A stretch of DNA of 64,000 nt from Oceanobacillus halophilus (GCF_003628505.1 NZ_RBZP01000002.1:462411-526410), one strand, 5' to 3'. Shown: positions 16,072 to 25,583, counted from the first letter of the stretch. Program-made: numbers and translations. The notes: a model not told the origin generated them from the sequence alone.

Positions 16072-16155
16072 TAAATAAGGCATCATCTATTTTCCTCTTT
16101 TTCCATTATTTAGCCTATTCCTTTTCTCTTGTAACCCGTATACAATAAATGAGCG

Positions 16156-17103
16156 ATGAGATTCAGACTAAAGGAGACGATTATTATAAAAAAACATATT
16201 TTATCTGTTGCTTTAGCCTCTACTATTCTATTAACTGGAAATGCACTAACTGCAGAAGCTAGTGCTAATACGTATACTGTACATTCTGGGGATACATTAT
16301 GGTCTATCTCTCAAAAAAGTAATGTATCAATTTCTAACCTCTTAGACTGGAACAATCTATCCTCCTCCAGTATCTATGTCGGACAAACACTTTATATAGC
16401 TAAAAAAGCTACTCCGTCCTCTATGACTTATACCGTTACATCCGGTGATTCTTTATATAGTATTGCCAAAAATCACCATACATCAGTAGATTCGATTAAA
16501 AAATGGAATAACTTAACTTCAAATACTATCTATGTAGGCCAAACTCTCAAATTGTCTGACGTAGAAAATAAGACAAACCAGCAATTTCACACAGTAAAAG
16601 CTGGAGACTCTCTTTATGCTATTGCTAGTAAATATGGAACAACCGTGCAGAACATTAAGCAAATCAATGGGTTATCCAGTAATACCATTTATGCTGGACA
16701 AAAACTTCAATTATCGTCTAGTAATCTAACACAACCTGCTCCAAATGTTGTACATTCTATCATAGCAGAAGGAAAGAAATACATGGGAGTTCCATATGTT
16801 TGGGGTGGGACAAGCCCATCTGGATTCGACTGTAGTGGATTCTTAAATTATGTATTCAGCAAAAACGGAATCTCCATTCCGCGAACAGTGGAAACTATCT
16901 GGAAGGCAGGCAAAACTGTTTCCAGCCCTTCTAAAGGTGATCTTGTATTCTTTGAAACCTATAAAACAGGACCATCCCATGCAGGAATTTATTTAGGTAA
17001 TAAACAGTTTTTACATGCCAGCAGTTCCAAAGGCGTAACCATTAGCAGCATGGATAACTCCTACTGGTCAGCGCGTTACCTCGGAGCTAAGAAACTTCAT
17101 TAA
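16156..17103 (+). CDS. Secreted LysM-NlpC/P60 peptidoglycan endopeptidase (LytE/CwlS-like)
   Basis: A 315-residue cell-wall hydrolase. Signal peptide, then three LysM domains (YTVHSGDTLWSIS, YTVTSGDSLYSIA, HTVKAGDSLYAIA; about residues 38-190) that bind peptidoglycan. The C-terminal NlpC/P60 domain (about 205-315) has catalytic Cys in FDCSGF, His in PSHAGIY and a later His. It cuts gamma-D-Glu-meso-DAP bonds in stem peptides; three LysM plus P60 matches LytE architecture. The listed ATG has no ribosome site. A perfect AAAGGAG lies 24 bp inside, right before ATT-ATT-ATA-AAA, which would give a textbook signal peptide starting at IKKHIL, so a non-canonical start is possible. Confidence 0.88.
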   Translation: MRFRLKETIIIKKHILSVALASTILLTGNALTAEASANTYTVHSGDTLWSISQKSNVSISNLLDWNNLSSSSIYVGQTLYIAKKATPSSMTYTVTSGDSLYSIAKNHHTSVDSIKKWNNLTSNTIYVGQTLKLSDVENKTNQQFHTVKAGDSLYAIASKYGTTVQNIKQINGLSSNTIYAGQKLQLSSSNLTQPAPNVVHSIIAEGKKYMGVPYVWGGTSPSGFDCSGFLNYVFSKNGISIPRTVETIWKAGKTVSSPSKGDLVFFETYKTGPSHAGIYLGNKQFLHASSSKGVTISSMDNSYWSARYLGAKKLH

Positions 17104-17112
17104 ACCAAAAAA

Positions 17113-17141
17113 GCGAACAGTGCCAGGCACCGTTCGCTTTT
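17113..17141 (+). terminator. Terminator containing the repeat palindrome (bidirectional)
   Basis: GCGAAC and GTTCGC arms enclose AGTGCCAGGCACC, itself the palindrome of the dispersed repeat. T-runs on both sides let it end the LysM gene and, on the other strand, jetD. Confidence 0.85.
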
Positions 17142-17180
17142 TTCTATTCTTCTATCCCTTGCACCACAAGGGTTCTAGCG

Positions 17181-17210
17181 TTCGACAAAATCCGGGAAGT
17201 GACAGGCACC
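17181..17210 (-). repeat. GGTGCC/GTCGA repeat copy 11 (T subtype)
   Basis: Part of the 103-bp composite; the GGTGCC end lies 14 bp from the jetD stop. Confidence 0.9.
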
Positions 17211-17224
17211 GTCAGAGGGCATCG

Positions 17225-18553
17225 TTAAAAGCTTTTTGTATAATCTATTAGGTCTTGTTTCATGTCGTTTAGCAGTGCTTCTTGGTATCCTGCTTTTCCT
17301 ATACGGCGCATTTCTTCTGCTACATCTTTTAAGTCTTTGTGCTTTATACCATTCAATTTCGCTAAACGTTCTTTCTCTAGAACTTTAACAGGAATTGTTT
17401 TCCGATAGTCCTCGAGATTCATATGCCATAATTCCACCTGTTCTGGGTATCTATTTAATAATCTCTGAGCCATTCGTAATCCTTCTGGGTCAAAATCTCC
17501 AGCATAATGGATTGTACAGCCCTCTATTGCTAAGAAGTCCAAGAGTGTTAGTGCGGCTAGTTTAAATTGACCATTGGTAGAGACGATTGGAAGTTTTAAA
17601 TGTAAATCCAGCAATGTCGAGCAAACGCCAGAATTCTCAACGACCCAAACATCCGTGCCTGTTAACGGAAAGACACGATGTAAGGAGATAAGTTCCCGCA
17701 ACGGCATATTAAAAACCGTATTCCATTCGGAAGCGGTTCTCCACACGGGATGTTCGACTCCTTCCTTCGTCTCAGCTAGAAGCCCCGAACACGTGACAAA
17801 GTTTAATAAATCATCCCGGAATAGGTGAAAGTGCTGGAGCAATTCATTGATGGATTCCGTGCTGGCAGGAAGTCCAGTCTCTTTCCTATCATATTCCAAA
17901 TCCAACTGTTGACTCTTCTTCCTTTCTAAATCAACGGTCAATACATGTAAAAACAGCTTTCCCAAGTCCGTCGTAACATCCAGTGCATGGGGATCCCCTG
18001 CAATCTGTTGACTAAACACGGGCAGTCGCACAGGCTCGTCTGGGATATGGGAATAAGCTCTTGCAAGAGTAGCCACAAGATGTCGGATCTCTGAATCATG
18101 TTCTTCCGCCAAACGGATAATCCACCTGCCATCTTTTGGACTGGAAGACACATAGTGAAACCAGAACGATAGACAAGGATATTTCTTACTAAATTCGTAA
18201 AATATTTCCTGCCGTTTTTTCTCCTGATTGGACTTCTTTTCCTGTTTCGAAAGTAAGGTTTCTCCAAAATACGCATCCAGAAGCCCCTTCAATTCCAGAC
18301 CACTGAATCTCGTCTTGCTTAGCTGCTTTTCAAATGCCATTAGCGATATCGAACCCTTCTCTTTCAATTGCTCTGCGTTAGCACCGTAAAAACCGCCAAT
18401 GATTTCTAACTCTTCCATTGAAAACAGCTTAGCTGAAATCGTTCCTCCGATTCTACCTAAGGACTCGTATTTTTTCCGGAATTGTTTAAATAACTTCTGA
18501 AAGGCTTGTTCTCCTTTAAAAAAATCTACCGCTTCCTTTATTACTTCTTCCAT
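17225..18553 (-). CDS. jetD: Wadjet system protein JetD (Toprim nuclease subunit)
   Basis: A 442-residue protein of the TIGR02679/DUF2399 type. The C-terminal half has a Toprim-like core: acidic residue in VWVVENSGV followed by the DxD motif in HYAGDFDPEGL. JetD is the subunit that cleaves plasmid DNA after the SMC-like motor has extruded it. Last gene of the operon, 25 bp after jetC, with AAGGAGGGG before the ATG. All four subunits are present and full length, so the defence system looks functional. Type II is my best guess from family membership (DUF2397/2398/2399), but the type label is from memory. Transcription probably ends at the bidirectional terminator in the composite repeat. Confidence 0.85.
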   Translation of the reverse strand: MEEVIKEAVDFFKGEQAFQKLFKQFRKKYESLGRIGGTISAKLFSMEELEIIGGFYGANAEQLKEKGSISLMAFEKQLSKTRFSGLELKGLLDAYFGETLLSKQEKKSNQEKKRQEIFYEFSKKYPCLSFWFHYVSSSPKDGRWIIRLAEEHDSEIRHLVATLARAYSHIPDEPVRLPVFSQQIAGDPHALDVTTDLGKLFLHVLTVDLERKKSQQLDLEYDRKETGLPASTESINELLQHFHLFRDDLLNFVTCSGLLAETKEGVEHPVWRTASEWNTVFNMPLRELISLHRVFPLTGTDVWVVENSGVCSTLLDLHLKLPIVSTNGQFKLAALTLLDFLAIEGCTIHYAGDFDPEGLRMAQRLLNRYPEQVELWHMNLEDYRKTIPVKVLEKERLAKLNGIKHKDLKDVAEEMRRIGKAGYQEALLNDMKQDLIDYTKSF

Positions 18554-18578
18554 CCTATCCCCTCCTTCTTATCAAAGT

Positions 18579-21500
18579 TTATTCCGTTATCTTGTCTTTT
18601 TCGTTCACCAGCAACGAACGTTGGTTTCCGTTCCAATGGTACCGAATAACTGTTACAAAGTTGCCATTCTTCGGTCGAACCAGTTCACAAATAGATAGCG
18701 AGGATATCGTTTCATAATCTCCCCAGAGGACCTGAGAATTCATCATATAATCGAATCCAAGCTCCTCGACAATTCGAAACATCACACTGATATTATCTTC
18801 GTCCACGCCAGCGAATGCCTCATCCAAGGATATAATATATGGTGCGGTCTTATCTGCCTCCGAATACCTCGAATAACAAGCTGTGAACAATGGAATGTAC
18901 ATGGCCATTGCCTTTTCTCCACCACTGAATTGATAGAATGCATGGTTGGTTAATTCTCGCTTCGGTTCTCCTGTCCGCTTAAAGGATAAAACAAAGGAAA
19001 ACCAATAGCGATAATCCAAGACTTCCTTCAACACCTGAATTAGTGTGGAGCCTTCACCTTTAAGTTCTACCATTTCCTTCGCACGTGTTATCTTCGAGCG
19101 GAAATGTTCGGTTACTTGCTTGACGTCTTCCTCTTTTAATAATCTCGAATCAAGCTGCAGCAAATCAACCAATTCTTTGGTGTCCATTTCTGCTTCTGTT
19201 TCTGCGGTTCGAGGTTTCCAGCGGATAGAAAAGGAAAGTCCAGAAGATGAATCACTTTCTCGCATAAGCTTGTCCATTTTTTCCGTCCAAATTTGCGCTC
19301 TTCTTATTCGGCTGCGAAGCTTTCGTCCAATCGAGTCAAATAAAATATCTTCGTAAAGTTGTCGGTCCTGATCATCCAGTAAATTCTGCTGTGTCAGTTT
19401 ATCTTTTTCAATCTGTTCTTTCACATAATACGGACTGACCCTTTTTCCTTGAAAATCAAGATGGATCATTCTACGAGACACTTTCTTTCTCAGGTTCTCC
19501 ATTTGAATGATTTCCTCATCGGTCCAATCCTCCATCTCCCAATTAAAGGCAACCATAGAATCCTGCGTTTCCGTCATACGGTATTCCATCAAATCAGACT
19601 GTTGTTCATAAAAGACATTTGTTAGTTGTGCTTCCACCTTGGATGAGTCCTTCTCATCCAGAATTTGCTTAAATTCCTTATAAATCCATTTTGCACACTC
19701 TTCCGCTTGCTCCCGGTCCATCTCTTCAGGAATAAAAATAAATCCATAACTTAATTCCTTGGTAACAGCCTCAGACCATGCCTTCAGCAGCTGACGAAAG
19801 AAAGTTACTTTCCGCTTTTGCTGGGAAATTTGTTCGGTTATCCTTTCTAAATCAGATTCTATTTTAGGAATTCGTTTGGTAATTTCCTGGAGCTCCTCCT
19901 TCGTCACCTGAAGACTCCTTTGAACTTCCTGAATTTGTTTTCGAATATCTTCTACACCATGGGCTGCCATCTGCTTTTCAATTTCCTCACGATGTGCTTC
20001 CAATTTTGTTTTGCGATCAGAAAGGACATTTAATTCGCCTGTTACATCCATTATCTCGGTTAGTAATTCTTCTAATTGCTGTTGAAAGATTTGCATATTT
20101 CTCTTCTGATGCAAGTATGCAGTATACCTATTACGCAAATCGCCCAACGTTTTTTCATACATACGCATCGCGTCTCTTGCCTTTTGGTATGCTTCTTTAG
20201 TAAATTCAATATTCAAATCACGAGTCCTTGTATCAAGGGTTCGTTTGACCATCTGATAATTGTTTATCGCCTCTTCCAGCTCTTCATTTATTTTTTGAAT
20301 TTCTTTCTCTAGCCGTTCCATCTTAAAGCGCTTTTCTTTCATCTGATGAAAGCTTTCCGAAAGATCCGTATCATCTGGAAAATGAGAAATAGCAGCTTTT
20401 GCTTCTTGTATTTTTTCCTGTAAGCGATCGATGCGAGCGAGTATTTCCTGTTTCTCCTCTTGTAATTGAGCAATCTCTTCCTGTAACTGCCTGATTTGTT
20501 CTTCTCGATAGCGTTTCCGGGCATTTTTTCCAATAAATCGAACACGTTCAATTGGTACGGCATGTCCAGAAAGGAGTCCCATGTAATAGGTTCCGTCCTC
20601 CTGGATCTGCATACCAGATTCGGCTTCCATCGCGTCATTCACTAGAATACTTTGTAAAACTTCATCCACTGTAATAGCCGAAACGGCAGAATTCTCCTCC
20701 ACATCCGGGTGGAGATAATCAGCTAATGTATGGGCCATCATGTTCGGCTTTGGTTGAATGATTCGATCATGTCTTACAGGGATTTCCTTCTCTGTAATCA
20801 AGGCATTCAGCGTGCCAGTATCCAGAAGTATCGCCTCAATTTGTTGTCGTACCTCTTCTGGTACATGTTCCTGAAATTCTACTGCTTCGTAAAAAGGAAG
20901 AAAGGCATGACCGTTCTCACGAAGCATGCTCCTCGCCTCTCTTGTTGCTTCTTGTTGGTTCGGCGGTTCCGGATCTTTTCTTTGTTTCAGTTCCAATAGT
21001 TCTGCTTCTTTTTCCGAAATCTTGGTTTCTACGATCGTTACCTTGCTTCTTTCGGTGGCTATCTTTTCGTTCGTCTGCATTTGATACTCATTGTTCTGTT
21101 CCAAAAACGGAGAGCGAATCGCCTCATACGTATAAGGCTCATAAAGCTGATCCATTTTTCGGGAAACCTGCTGTAATACCGTTTCATCCATGTGGATAAA
21201 GGAATAATTGTCCTTCCAACGATAGATTTGCTCTACTTTTGCCTGTTTGTCTTTTTCGAAAATTTTGGACCAGTCTTCTAGTTCTGCTTTTTCTTGATCT
21301 ACTTCCATCCGGATCGTTCCTATTTTATTTTGCAGATTGGTTACTTGTGTTTTTAATTGTTCAAAAACACCTAATTCATTTGTAATTGTTTCTAAATTTT
21401 TAAAATGATTATCTGCCTCACGGTTCCATACCTCAAAGTCAAAATTATCCGTTGCATTTCGGTAAAAATCCTCTTCATTGATACGATGACATCCAAACGA

Positions 21501-22727
21501 GGCTTCTTCTGCATCTGCCTGCAGATCAAGCAGCGTATCTTCCATGTCTTGTTCGTTCTCTGAAATAGCCGCCTCTAATATATCCAGTTCCTTCTTCGTA
21601 TCTATTTCTTTTTGCTTTTTGCTCGTAAGCTTCGTGTCTTTGTCTTGAATATCATTCGTTACAGTCTTCAAATTGTCCATTAGTTTCGTGAGTTCCTCTT
21701 CCAAATCCCACACTTTGTGTTTTTGCAGACGATTACTCTTTTGTTCCAGCACTTCCATATCCTGCTCAAGTTGCACATTCCGATCCTTCAATTGCTCCAG
21801 TTCCTGCTTCCGTTCTTCCTGTTCGGCAAGGCTAGCCTTTTTTCCCTTTTCTTCCTTGTCCAATCGTTTCTTTACTGTCAAATATTCTTTTGCTTTATCG
21901 GCAATGCTATATTGGTTGTACACGTCATAACGCTTTATTAATTTCGTAATGGCGGTGTTTTCTCTCTCCAATTGTTCAATTTGCTGTTTTGTTTGATCCA
22001 TATGTTCTATCGTGTCGGAAAGATGCCTTAAATCATCATCAGTCAATGGTGGCAATGCCGCTTCAAGGATTTCATAAATGACCGTTGGTTTAAAATCCTT
22101 AGACAGTTTGGGACTGCGCAGCTGAATAAGCAATTTGATTAAATCTTCATAGGAATCCATATCAACGAAGCCAAATACATACTTGTTTACCAGCTTCATA
22201 TATTCCTTTTGTGTCCGAACCACTTGCCCCCCAGATCCAATTCGATTCTCTAACTGGATACGCGATAAGGGAATCTTCTGCTCTTGTCCAGCATTCTTTT
22301 CCATTTCGTATAAAAAAATATCTTTTCCTATTCGGCGATTGTCGGTAATTATAAAATACCAAGCATTCATCGTTTTATGGCGTCTTGCCTGAAGTCCGAT
22401 TCCTGTTGTTATATACTGATTCGTATCTTCCCGTTTATACTCTAAAAATAAATAGCCTGTCCGTTCATCACGGTTGGAAACTTCTTTTTCTCCAAGCAAA
22501 TAATCTTCCATTTTACGTGCTTTCGAGCCGAATGGATCTAATCTGTCTGGGGACTTTTTCCCATCTAGCAGCACTGGTAAAATGCTTTGCATCGTAACAG
22601 ATTTTCCTGAACCATTACTTCCACGAAGTAGCAGCTTCCCATCTGCAAAGTCAAAAATTTCATCATCATAATACCAAAAATTTAATAGCCCAGCCCGGTT
22701 CATTTTCCATTTATTTGCTTTATTCAT
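18579..22727 (-). CDS. jetC: Wadjet system protein JetC (SMC-like ATPase)
   Basis: A protein of about 1382 residues of the TIGR02680 type. Walker A GSNGSGKS lies at residues 36-43. Two very long coiled-coil arms (about 240-450 and 780-1000) surround a hinge region, and the C-terminal half-head carries signature FSGGEKAMAMY and Walker B PYIISLDEAFAG. This is the loop-extruding motor of the anti-plasmid complex, equivalent to MukB/MksB. The start is the ATG overlapping the jetB stop by 8 bp, preceded by GAGGAGG; a more upstream in-frame start lies inside jetB. It has many Gln/Glu/Lys-rich heptads and no frameshift. Confidence 0.88.
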   Translation of the reverse strand: MNKANKWKMNRAGLLNFWYYDDEIFDFADGKLLLRGSNGSGKSVTMQSILPVLLDGKKSPDRLDPFGSKARKMEDYLLGEKEVSNRDERTGYLFLEYKREDTNQYITTGIGLQARRHKTMNAWYFIITDNRRIGKDIFLYEMEKNAGQEQKIPLSRIQLENRIGSGGQVVRTQKEYMKLVNKYVFGFVDMDSYEDLIKLLIQLRSPKLSKDFKPTVIYEILEAALPPLTDDDLRHLSDTIEHMDQTKQQIEQLERENTAITKLIKRYDVYNQYSIADKAKEYLTVKKRLDKEEKGKKASLAEQEERKQELEQLKDRNVQLEQDMEVLEQKSNRLQKHKVWDLEEELTKLMDNLKTVTNDIQDKDTKLTSKKQKEIDTKKELDILEAAISENEQDMEDTLLDLQADAEEASFGCHRINEEDFYRNATDNFDFEVWNREADNHFKNLETITNELGVFEQLKTQVTNLQNKIGTIRMEVDQEKAELEDWSKIFEKDKQAKVEQIYRWKDNYSFIHMDETVLQQVSRKMDQLYEPYTYEAIRSPFLEQNNEYQMQTNEKIATERSKVTIVETKISEKEAELLELKQRKDPEPPNQQEATREARSMLRENGHAFLPFYEAVEFQEHVPEEVRQQIEAILLDTGTLNALITEKEIPVRHDRIIQPKPNMMAHTLADYLHPDVEENSAVSAITVDEVLQSILVNDAMEAESGMQIQEDGTYYMGLLSGHAVPIERVRFIGKNARKRYREEQIRQLQEEIAQLQEEKQEILARIDRLQEKIQEAKAAISHFPDDTDLSESFHQMKEKRFKMERLEKEIQKINEELEEAINNYQMVKRTLDTRTRDLNIEFTKEAYQKARDAMRMYEKTLGDLRNRYTAYLHQKRNMQIFQQQLEELLTEIMDVTGELNVLSDRKTKLEAHREEIEKQMAAHGVEDIRKQIQEVQRSLQVTKEELQEITKRIPKIESDLERITEQISQQKRKVTFFRQLLKAWSEAVTKELSYGFIFIPEEMDREQAEECAKWIYKEFKQILDEKDSSKVEAQLTNVFYEQQSDLMEYRMTETQDSMVAFNWEMEDWTDEEIIQMENLRKKVSRRMIHLDFQGKRVSPYYVKEQIEKDKLTQQNLLDDQDRQLYEDILFDSIGRKLRSRIRRAQIWTEKMDKLMRESDSSSGLSFSIRWKPRTAETEAEMDTKELVDLLQLDSRLLKEEDVKQVTEHFRSKITRAKEMVELKGEGSTLIQVLKEVLDYRYWFSFVLSFKRTGEPKRELTNHAFYQFSGGEKAMAMYIPLFTACYSRYSEADKTAPYIISLDEAFAGVDEDNISVMFRIVEELGFDYMMNSQVLWGDYETISSLSICELVRPKNGNFVTVIRYHWNGNQRSLLVNEKDKITE

Positions 22728-23886
22728 TGGATTGCGCCTCCTCCTGTAAAAAGTCACTAGGATAATATCCAGAAACCCGACCAAGCAGCGGTTTAATTCG
22801 ATACGTATTCGTCATGGAATCTTCCTCAAGCATCTCCCAGTCCTTTAATAATGCAAGGAACTCGTGTAACGTTTGCTGAATCGTTCCATTCCTATATTGT
22901 TTGCTCCAGCCCTTTCCATATTGCTGATGGACTTGTGTCATCATTTGTTCCAATCGTACGTAAGTTAATCGAACGTTTCCCATGGTATCCACTGGAAAAT
23001 CATTTAGGTGATTACGTAAATAGGCAGAAAAATGAAGCGCAACATCCATGATCGCTTTTTGATCCGGAAAAAGAGTAAATTCCTGTTTTTTCTCATCTGT
23101 TACAAGCATGGCGGCATTTTTGAATACTTCCAAGCGAAATAATGTATGCTCCTCAATATCATCTTTTAATCGATTCCGATAATTTCGGATGTAGGCAAAA
23201 TCAGGATCATCTTCCCCTCGCCGATACACCACAGGGGAGAGGAAAAGCTGACGATAAACCCGTTTTCTCCTCGCACCTGCTTCATGACGTTCCCATTCCT
23301 GTTCTAATATGTCTTCCATGGAATCATATTCGAAAATATCTTTTGGGTACGTTCGCATAAAATATCTTGCATATACCGTTACTTCATAAAGAACTTCCTG
23401 CCCCTCGTCTTGAGCAAACTGATCAATTTCCCCATCTACCGTCGTTAGAATCGCCAATTTTTCCAGTTGCTTAATGACCCGCACTAAGGATTTCCTGTGA
23501 TTATAGTTCGTCCAATCTAAAGGAAATTCACCTGGATAGATGTCTTTCATTTCCTCGCATATTTCCGAAAGCAAAAATTGTTCATCAACGGAACGATTTT
23601 CTGTAAATGCAAGTGCACAGCAAAAGATTGCATAATCCAAGGGTGCTTGAAACCCCTGTATTCCCATCCAGCTTTTCGTCTGTACTGGAATTTTTTCTAA
23701 TTTGATAAAATGCTGATGAACAGTCAAATCAAAACCAAATTTATCGTCCACATATCTCTTTAGCACTTTTTCCCGTTCACGAATAAGCTGGTATTGTTCT
23801 GGATCTTTTGACCGTAAAATCCAAAATTTCTCCAATAATAATCTCAATCCAAATTCTGCTTTTTCATCGAATAGATTGCTATCCAC
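22720..23886 (-). CDS. jetB: Wadjet system protein JetB (MukE-like, DUF2398/TIGR02678)
   Basis: A 388-residue, mostly helical winged-helix-type protein matching the TIGR02678/DUF2398 group (LVRVIKQLEKLAILTTVDGEIDQF is the recognisable winged-helix region). It acts as the kite-like partner that binds JetA and DNA. GTG start with GAGGTGA eight bases upstream; it overlaps the jetA stop by one base and jetC by 8 bp, so translation of the three is coupled. The length is normal for the family. Confidence 0.83.
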   Translation of the reverse strand: MDSNLFDEKAEFGLRLLLEKFWILRSKDPEQYQLIREREKVLKRYVDDKFGFDLTVHQHFIKLEKIPVQTKSWMGIQGFQAPLDYAIFCCALAFTENRSVDEQFLLSEICEEMKDIYPGEFPLDWTNYNHRKSLVRVIKQLEKLAILTTVDGEIDQFAQDEGQEVLYEVTVYARYFMRTYPKDIFEYDSMEDILEQEWERHEAGARRKRVYRQLFLSPVVYRRGEDDPDFAYIRNYRNRLKDDIEEHTLFRLEVFKNAAMLVTDEKKQEFTLFPDQKAIMDVALHFSAYLRNHLNDFPVDTMGNVRLTYVRLEQMMTQVHQQYGKGWSKQYRNGTIQQTLHEFLALLKDWEMLEEDSMTNTYRIKPLLGRVSGYYPSDFLQEEAQSNE

Positions 23887-25388
23887 TACACATTCACCTC
23901 ATCTAAAAATTGAAACATAACAGCTGGCATTTCAATCATTCCATCATCTGCAGGAAGGGTGATTCGCTCGTTTTCTGATAGGATTACTCGTACTTTACGC
24001 CCATGCTCGGTTTTAAATGTCCGATCTTTCTTTGCCATTGCCTTTCCAATCCATCCTAACAGCATTTTTCGGACATGTGTTTCGATAGACGGCAGGTTTT
24101 TAAGTTCGATCTTATCGCCATCCATGTATTTATTTAGTGCTTCATGTTCAGCCACTTTTTCTTTTAAATATTTTTCGCGTGCTTCCTCTTTTTGCTTTTG
24201 ATTACTTACAATTGCTCCTGCTTTGGTTTTTTCCCGGTAGTTACGAATTCTAGGTTTCGTTACATGCTGTACAGGAATTTCTTCCCATATATCTGTATAA
24301 ATATCATCTGTTGGCACTTGATCACTAAATATGTGCCGGGTGTGTATGACACCAAAAGCCACGGCAGATAATTGATGAGCTTCCTGAACAGAGGAAAAGG
24401 AGTCAAACCATTTAGCTAAATACAAATAGTCTTTTTTTCGACTCCGAAATGAGTGACTTCGCTCTCCTAACCGCTGAACAACACGAGTAATTCGGCGAAT
24501 TTGTTCATTTGTTCGTATTTCCAGGCTCTCCAGCTCGCTTTCTCGATGTTCATTGCCAAGAAACCATGTTTTCAGACTTTCCCATTTTTCTTGTTGATCA
24601 CGGACTAATTCCTGGTCTTCTCTTCCTAAATCTTCAAAACGCGGAACTTGCTTTTGATGAAGAATCACTTGATGGATGAATAAAAGAAGCTTTTCCTCCT
24701 TTATGTTTTGAAGGGTTGCTTGTATCGTTAACGCGGTGTGCTGCAGCCCAATTATAAAGTCACGCAAATAGGTAGTAAACTGATCTTTAAAAACAAGGAA
24801 GGCTTCCGTTTGCATCCGTTCCTCCGCTTCTTCACTATTTAAATGGGCAATATAATCAGAGGTATTCTGCGTAATGGACCGGAAATAGGTAAATAAATCA
24901 CTCCAAACTTGAGAACATTCATCACTGGATGGCAGCTCTTCTTTTTCAAGTAGCTTCTCTATTTTGGCTAATGTTTGATAGAGTCGCTCAAACTCTTTCT
25001 TTTCCAGTGACCCGCCAAAGCCACCACCATCTTTTTCCATTTCGATTAGCATTCGTTCAAATTCAACCGTATAAGGCGTTGTTTGATAACGAAATCGTTT
25101 CTTCTTAAATTCTTCAATTGTATGTGCCCTACTCATTTCCTGACGTGCCACTAAATTATTCCATTTTACCAACTGGTCCAAATCCTGCTGTAGCTGCTCT
25201 TCCGTGTAATTAGCAAAGTCCCTATATTCCTTCAAATAGGCAAAAACTTCTTCCGGAAATAAAAATTCCCGCATTCTTTCATGCTGTATGTAAAAGTAAC
25301 GTAAGATTGCCCGATAACTCCAAGCCTTATCCGCCGTAAGATAACTCGCCTCCGTTACCTTCTTAAAAGAATCACTAAAAATCGTCAT
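23886..25388 (-). CDS. jetA: Wadjet system protein JetA (MukF-like kleisin, DUF2397/TIGR02677)
   Basis: A protein of about 500 residues of the TIGR02677/DUF2397 type; FKKVTEASYLTADKAWSYRAILRYFY near the start is the recognisable winged-helix region. Kleisin subunit that bridges the JetC heads. The start is uncertain. An in-frame GTG at 25457 would encode repeat-derived residues (REVPGT), so I prefer the ATG of MTIFSDSFKK. That ATG overlaps (TGATG) the stop of a 10-codon mini-ORF with its own GGTGGAG site, which may couple initiation. A dispersed repeat lies just upstream. Confidence 0.82.
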   Translation of the reverse strand: MTIFSDSFKKVTEASYLTADKAWSYRAILRYFYIQHERMREFLFPEEVFAYLKEYRDFANYTEEQLQQDLDQLVKWNNLVARQEMSRAHTIEEFKKKRFRYQTTPYTVEFERMLIEMEKDGGGFGGSLEKKEFERLYQTLAKIEKLLEKEELPSSDECSQVWSDLFTYFRSITQNTSDYIAHLNSEEAEERMQTEAFLVFKDQFTTYLRDFIIGLQHTALTIQATLQNIKEEKLLLFIHQVILHQKQVPRFEDLGREDQELVRDQQEKWESLKTWFLGNEHRESELESLEIRTNEQIRRITRVVQRLGERSHSFRSRKKDYLYLAKWFDSFSSVQEAHQLSAVAFGVIHTRHIFSDQVPTDDIYTDIWEEIPVQHVTKPRIRNYREKTKAGAIVSNQKQKEEAREKYLKEKVAEHEALNKYMDGDKIELKNLPSIETHVRKMLLGWIGKAMAKKDRTFKTEHGRKVRVILSENERITLPADDGMIEMPAVMFQFLDEVNV

Positions 25389-25420
25389 CACCCCATTCTT
25401 GTATAATCTATTAAATCCAT
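25388..25420 (-). CDS. Possible 10-codon leader peptide upstream of jetA
   Basis: MDLIDYTRMG followed by TGA that overlaps the jetA ATG (TGATG). GGTGGAG lies 7 bp before its ATG. It may exist only to deliver ribosomes to jetA; no homology can be judged at this length. Confidence 0.3.
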   Translation of the reverse strand: MDLIDYTRMG

Positions 25421-25436
25421 TGTACCACTCCACCCT

Positions 25437-25474
25437 GGTGCCTGGCACTTCCCGCATTTTGTCAAAATTTGTCG
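25437..25474 (+). repeat. GGTGCC/GTCGA repeat copy 12 (G subtype, double tail)
   Basis: CGCATTTTGTCA then AAATTTGTCG. The GGTGCC end faces the jetA 5' end, 49 bp from its likely ATG. Confidence 0.88.
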
Positions 25475-25518
25475 TTTCGTAAAATAGTTTCTACTAATTG
25501 TAAATATTGGGTAAATAG

Positions 25519-25571
25519 AAAAACAGCTAGATAAAGGAGGGATGTCAATTATCCTTTATCTAGCTGTTTTT
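25519..25571 (-). terminator. Terminator of the coiled-coil gene (bidirectional)
   Basis: Perfect stem of about 18 bp, AAACAGCTAGATAAAGGA with its complement, and T's on both sides. It insulates the Wadjet operon from the upstream gene. Confidence 0.85.
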
Positions 25572-25583
25572 ACCAAGGTACTG

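Larger units (their letters stand above)
15777..16155. other. Intergenic region with an inverted repeat pair
   Basis: Nothing coding. It contains repeat copies 9 and 10 in inverted orientation and the promoter region of the LysM endopeptidase gene (TACAAT at 16141 may be its -10). Confidence 0.6.
17113..17215. repeat. 103-bp composite direct repeat, copy A
   Basis: Consists of the palindromic terminator, a CCCTTG-CACCA-CAAGGG hairpin and dispersed repeat copy 11. It differs from the copy at 26292-26394 at one position. The two direct copies bracket the Wadjet operon. Confidence 0.95.
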
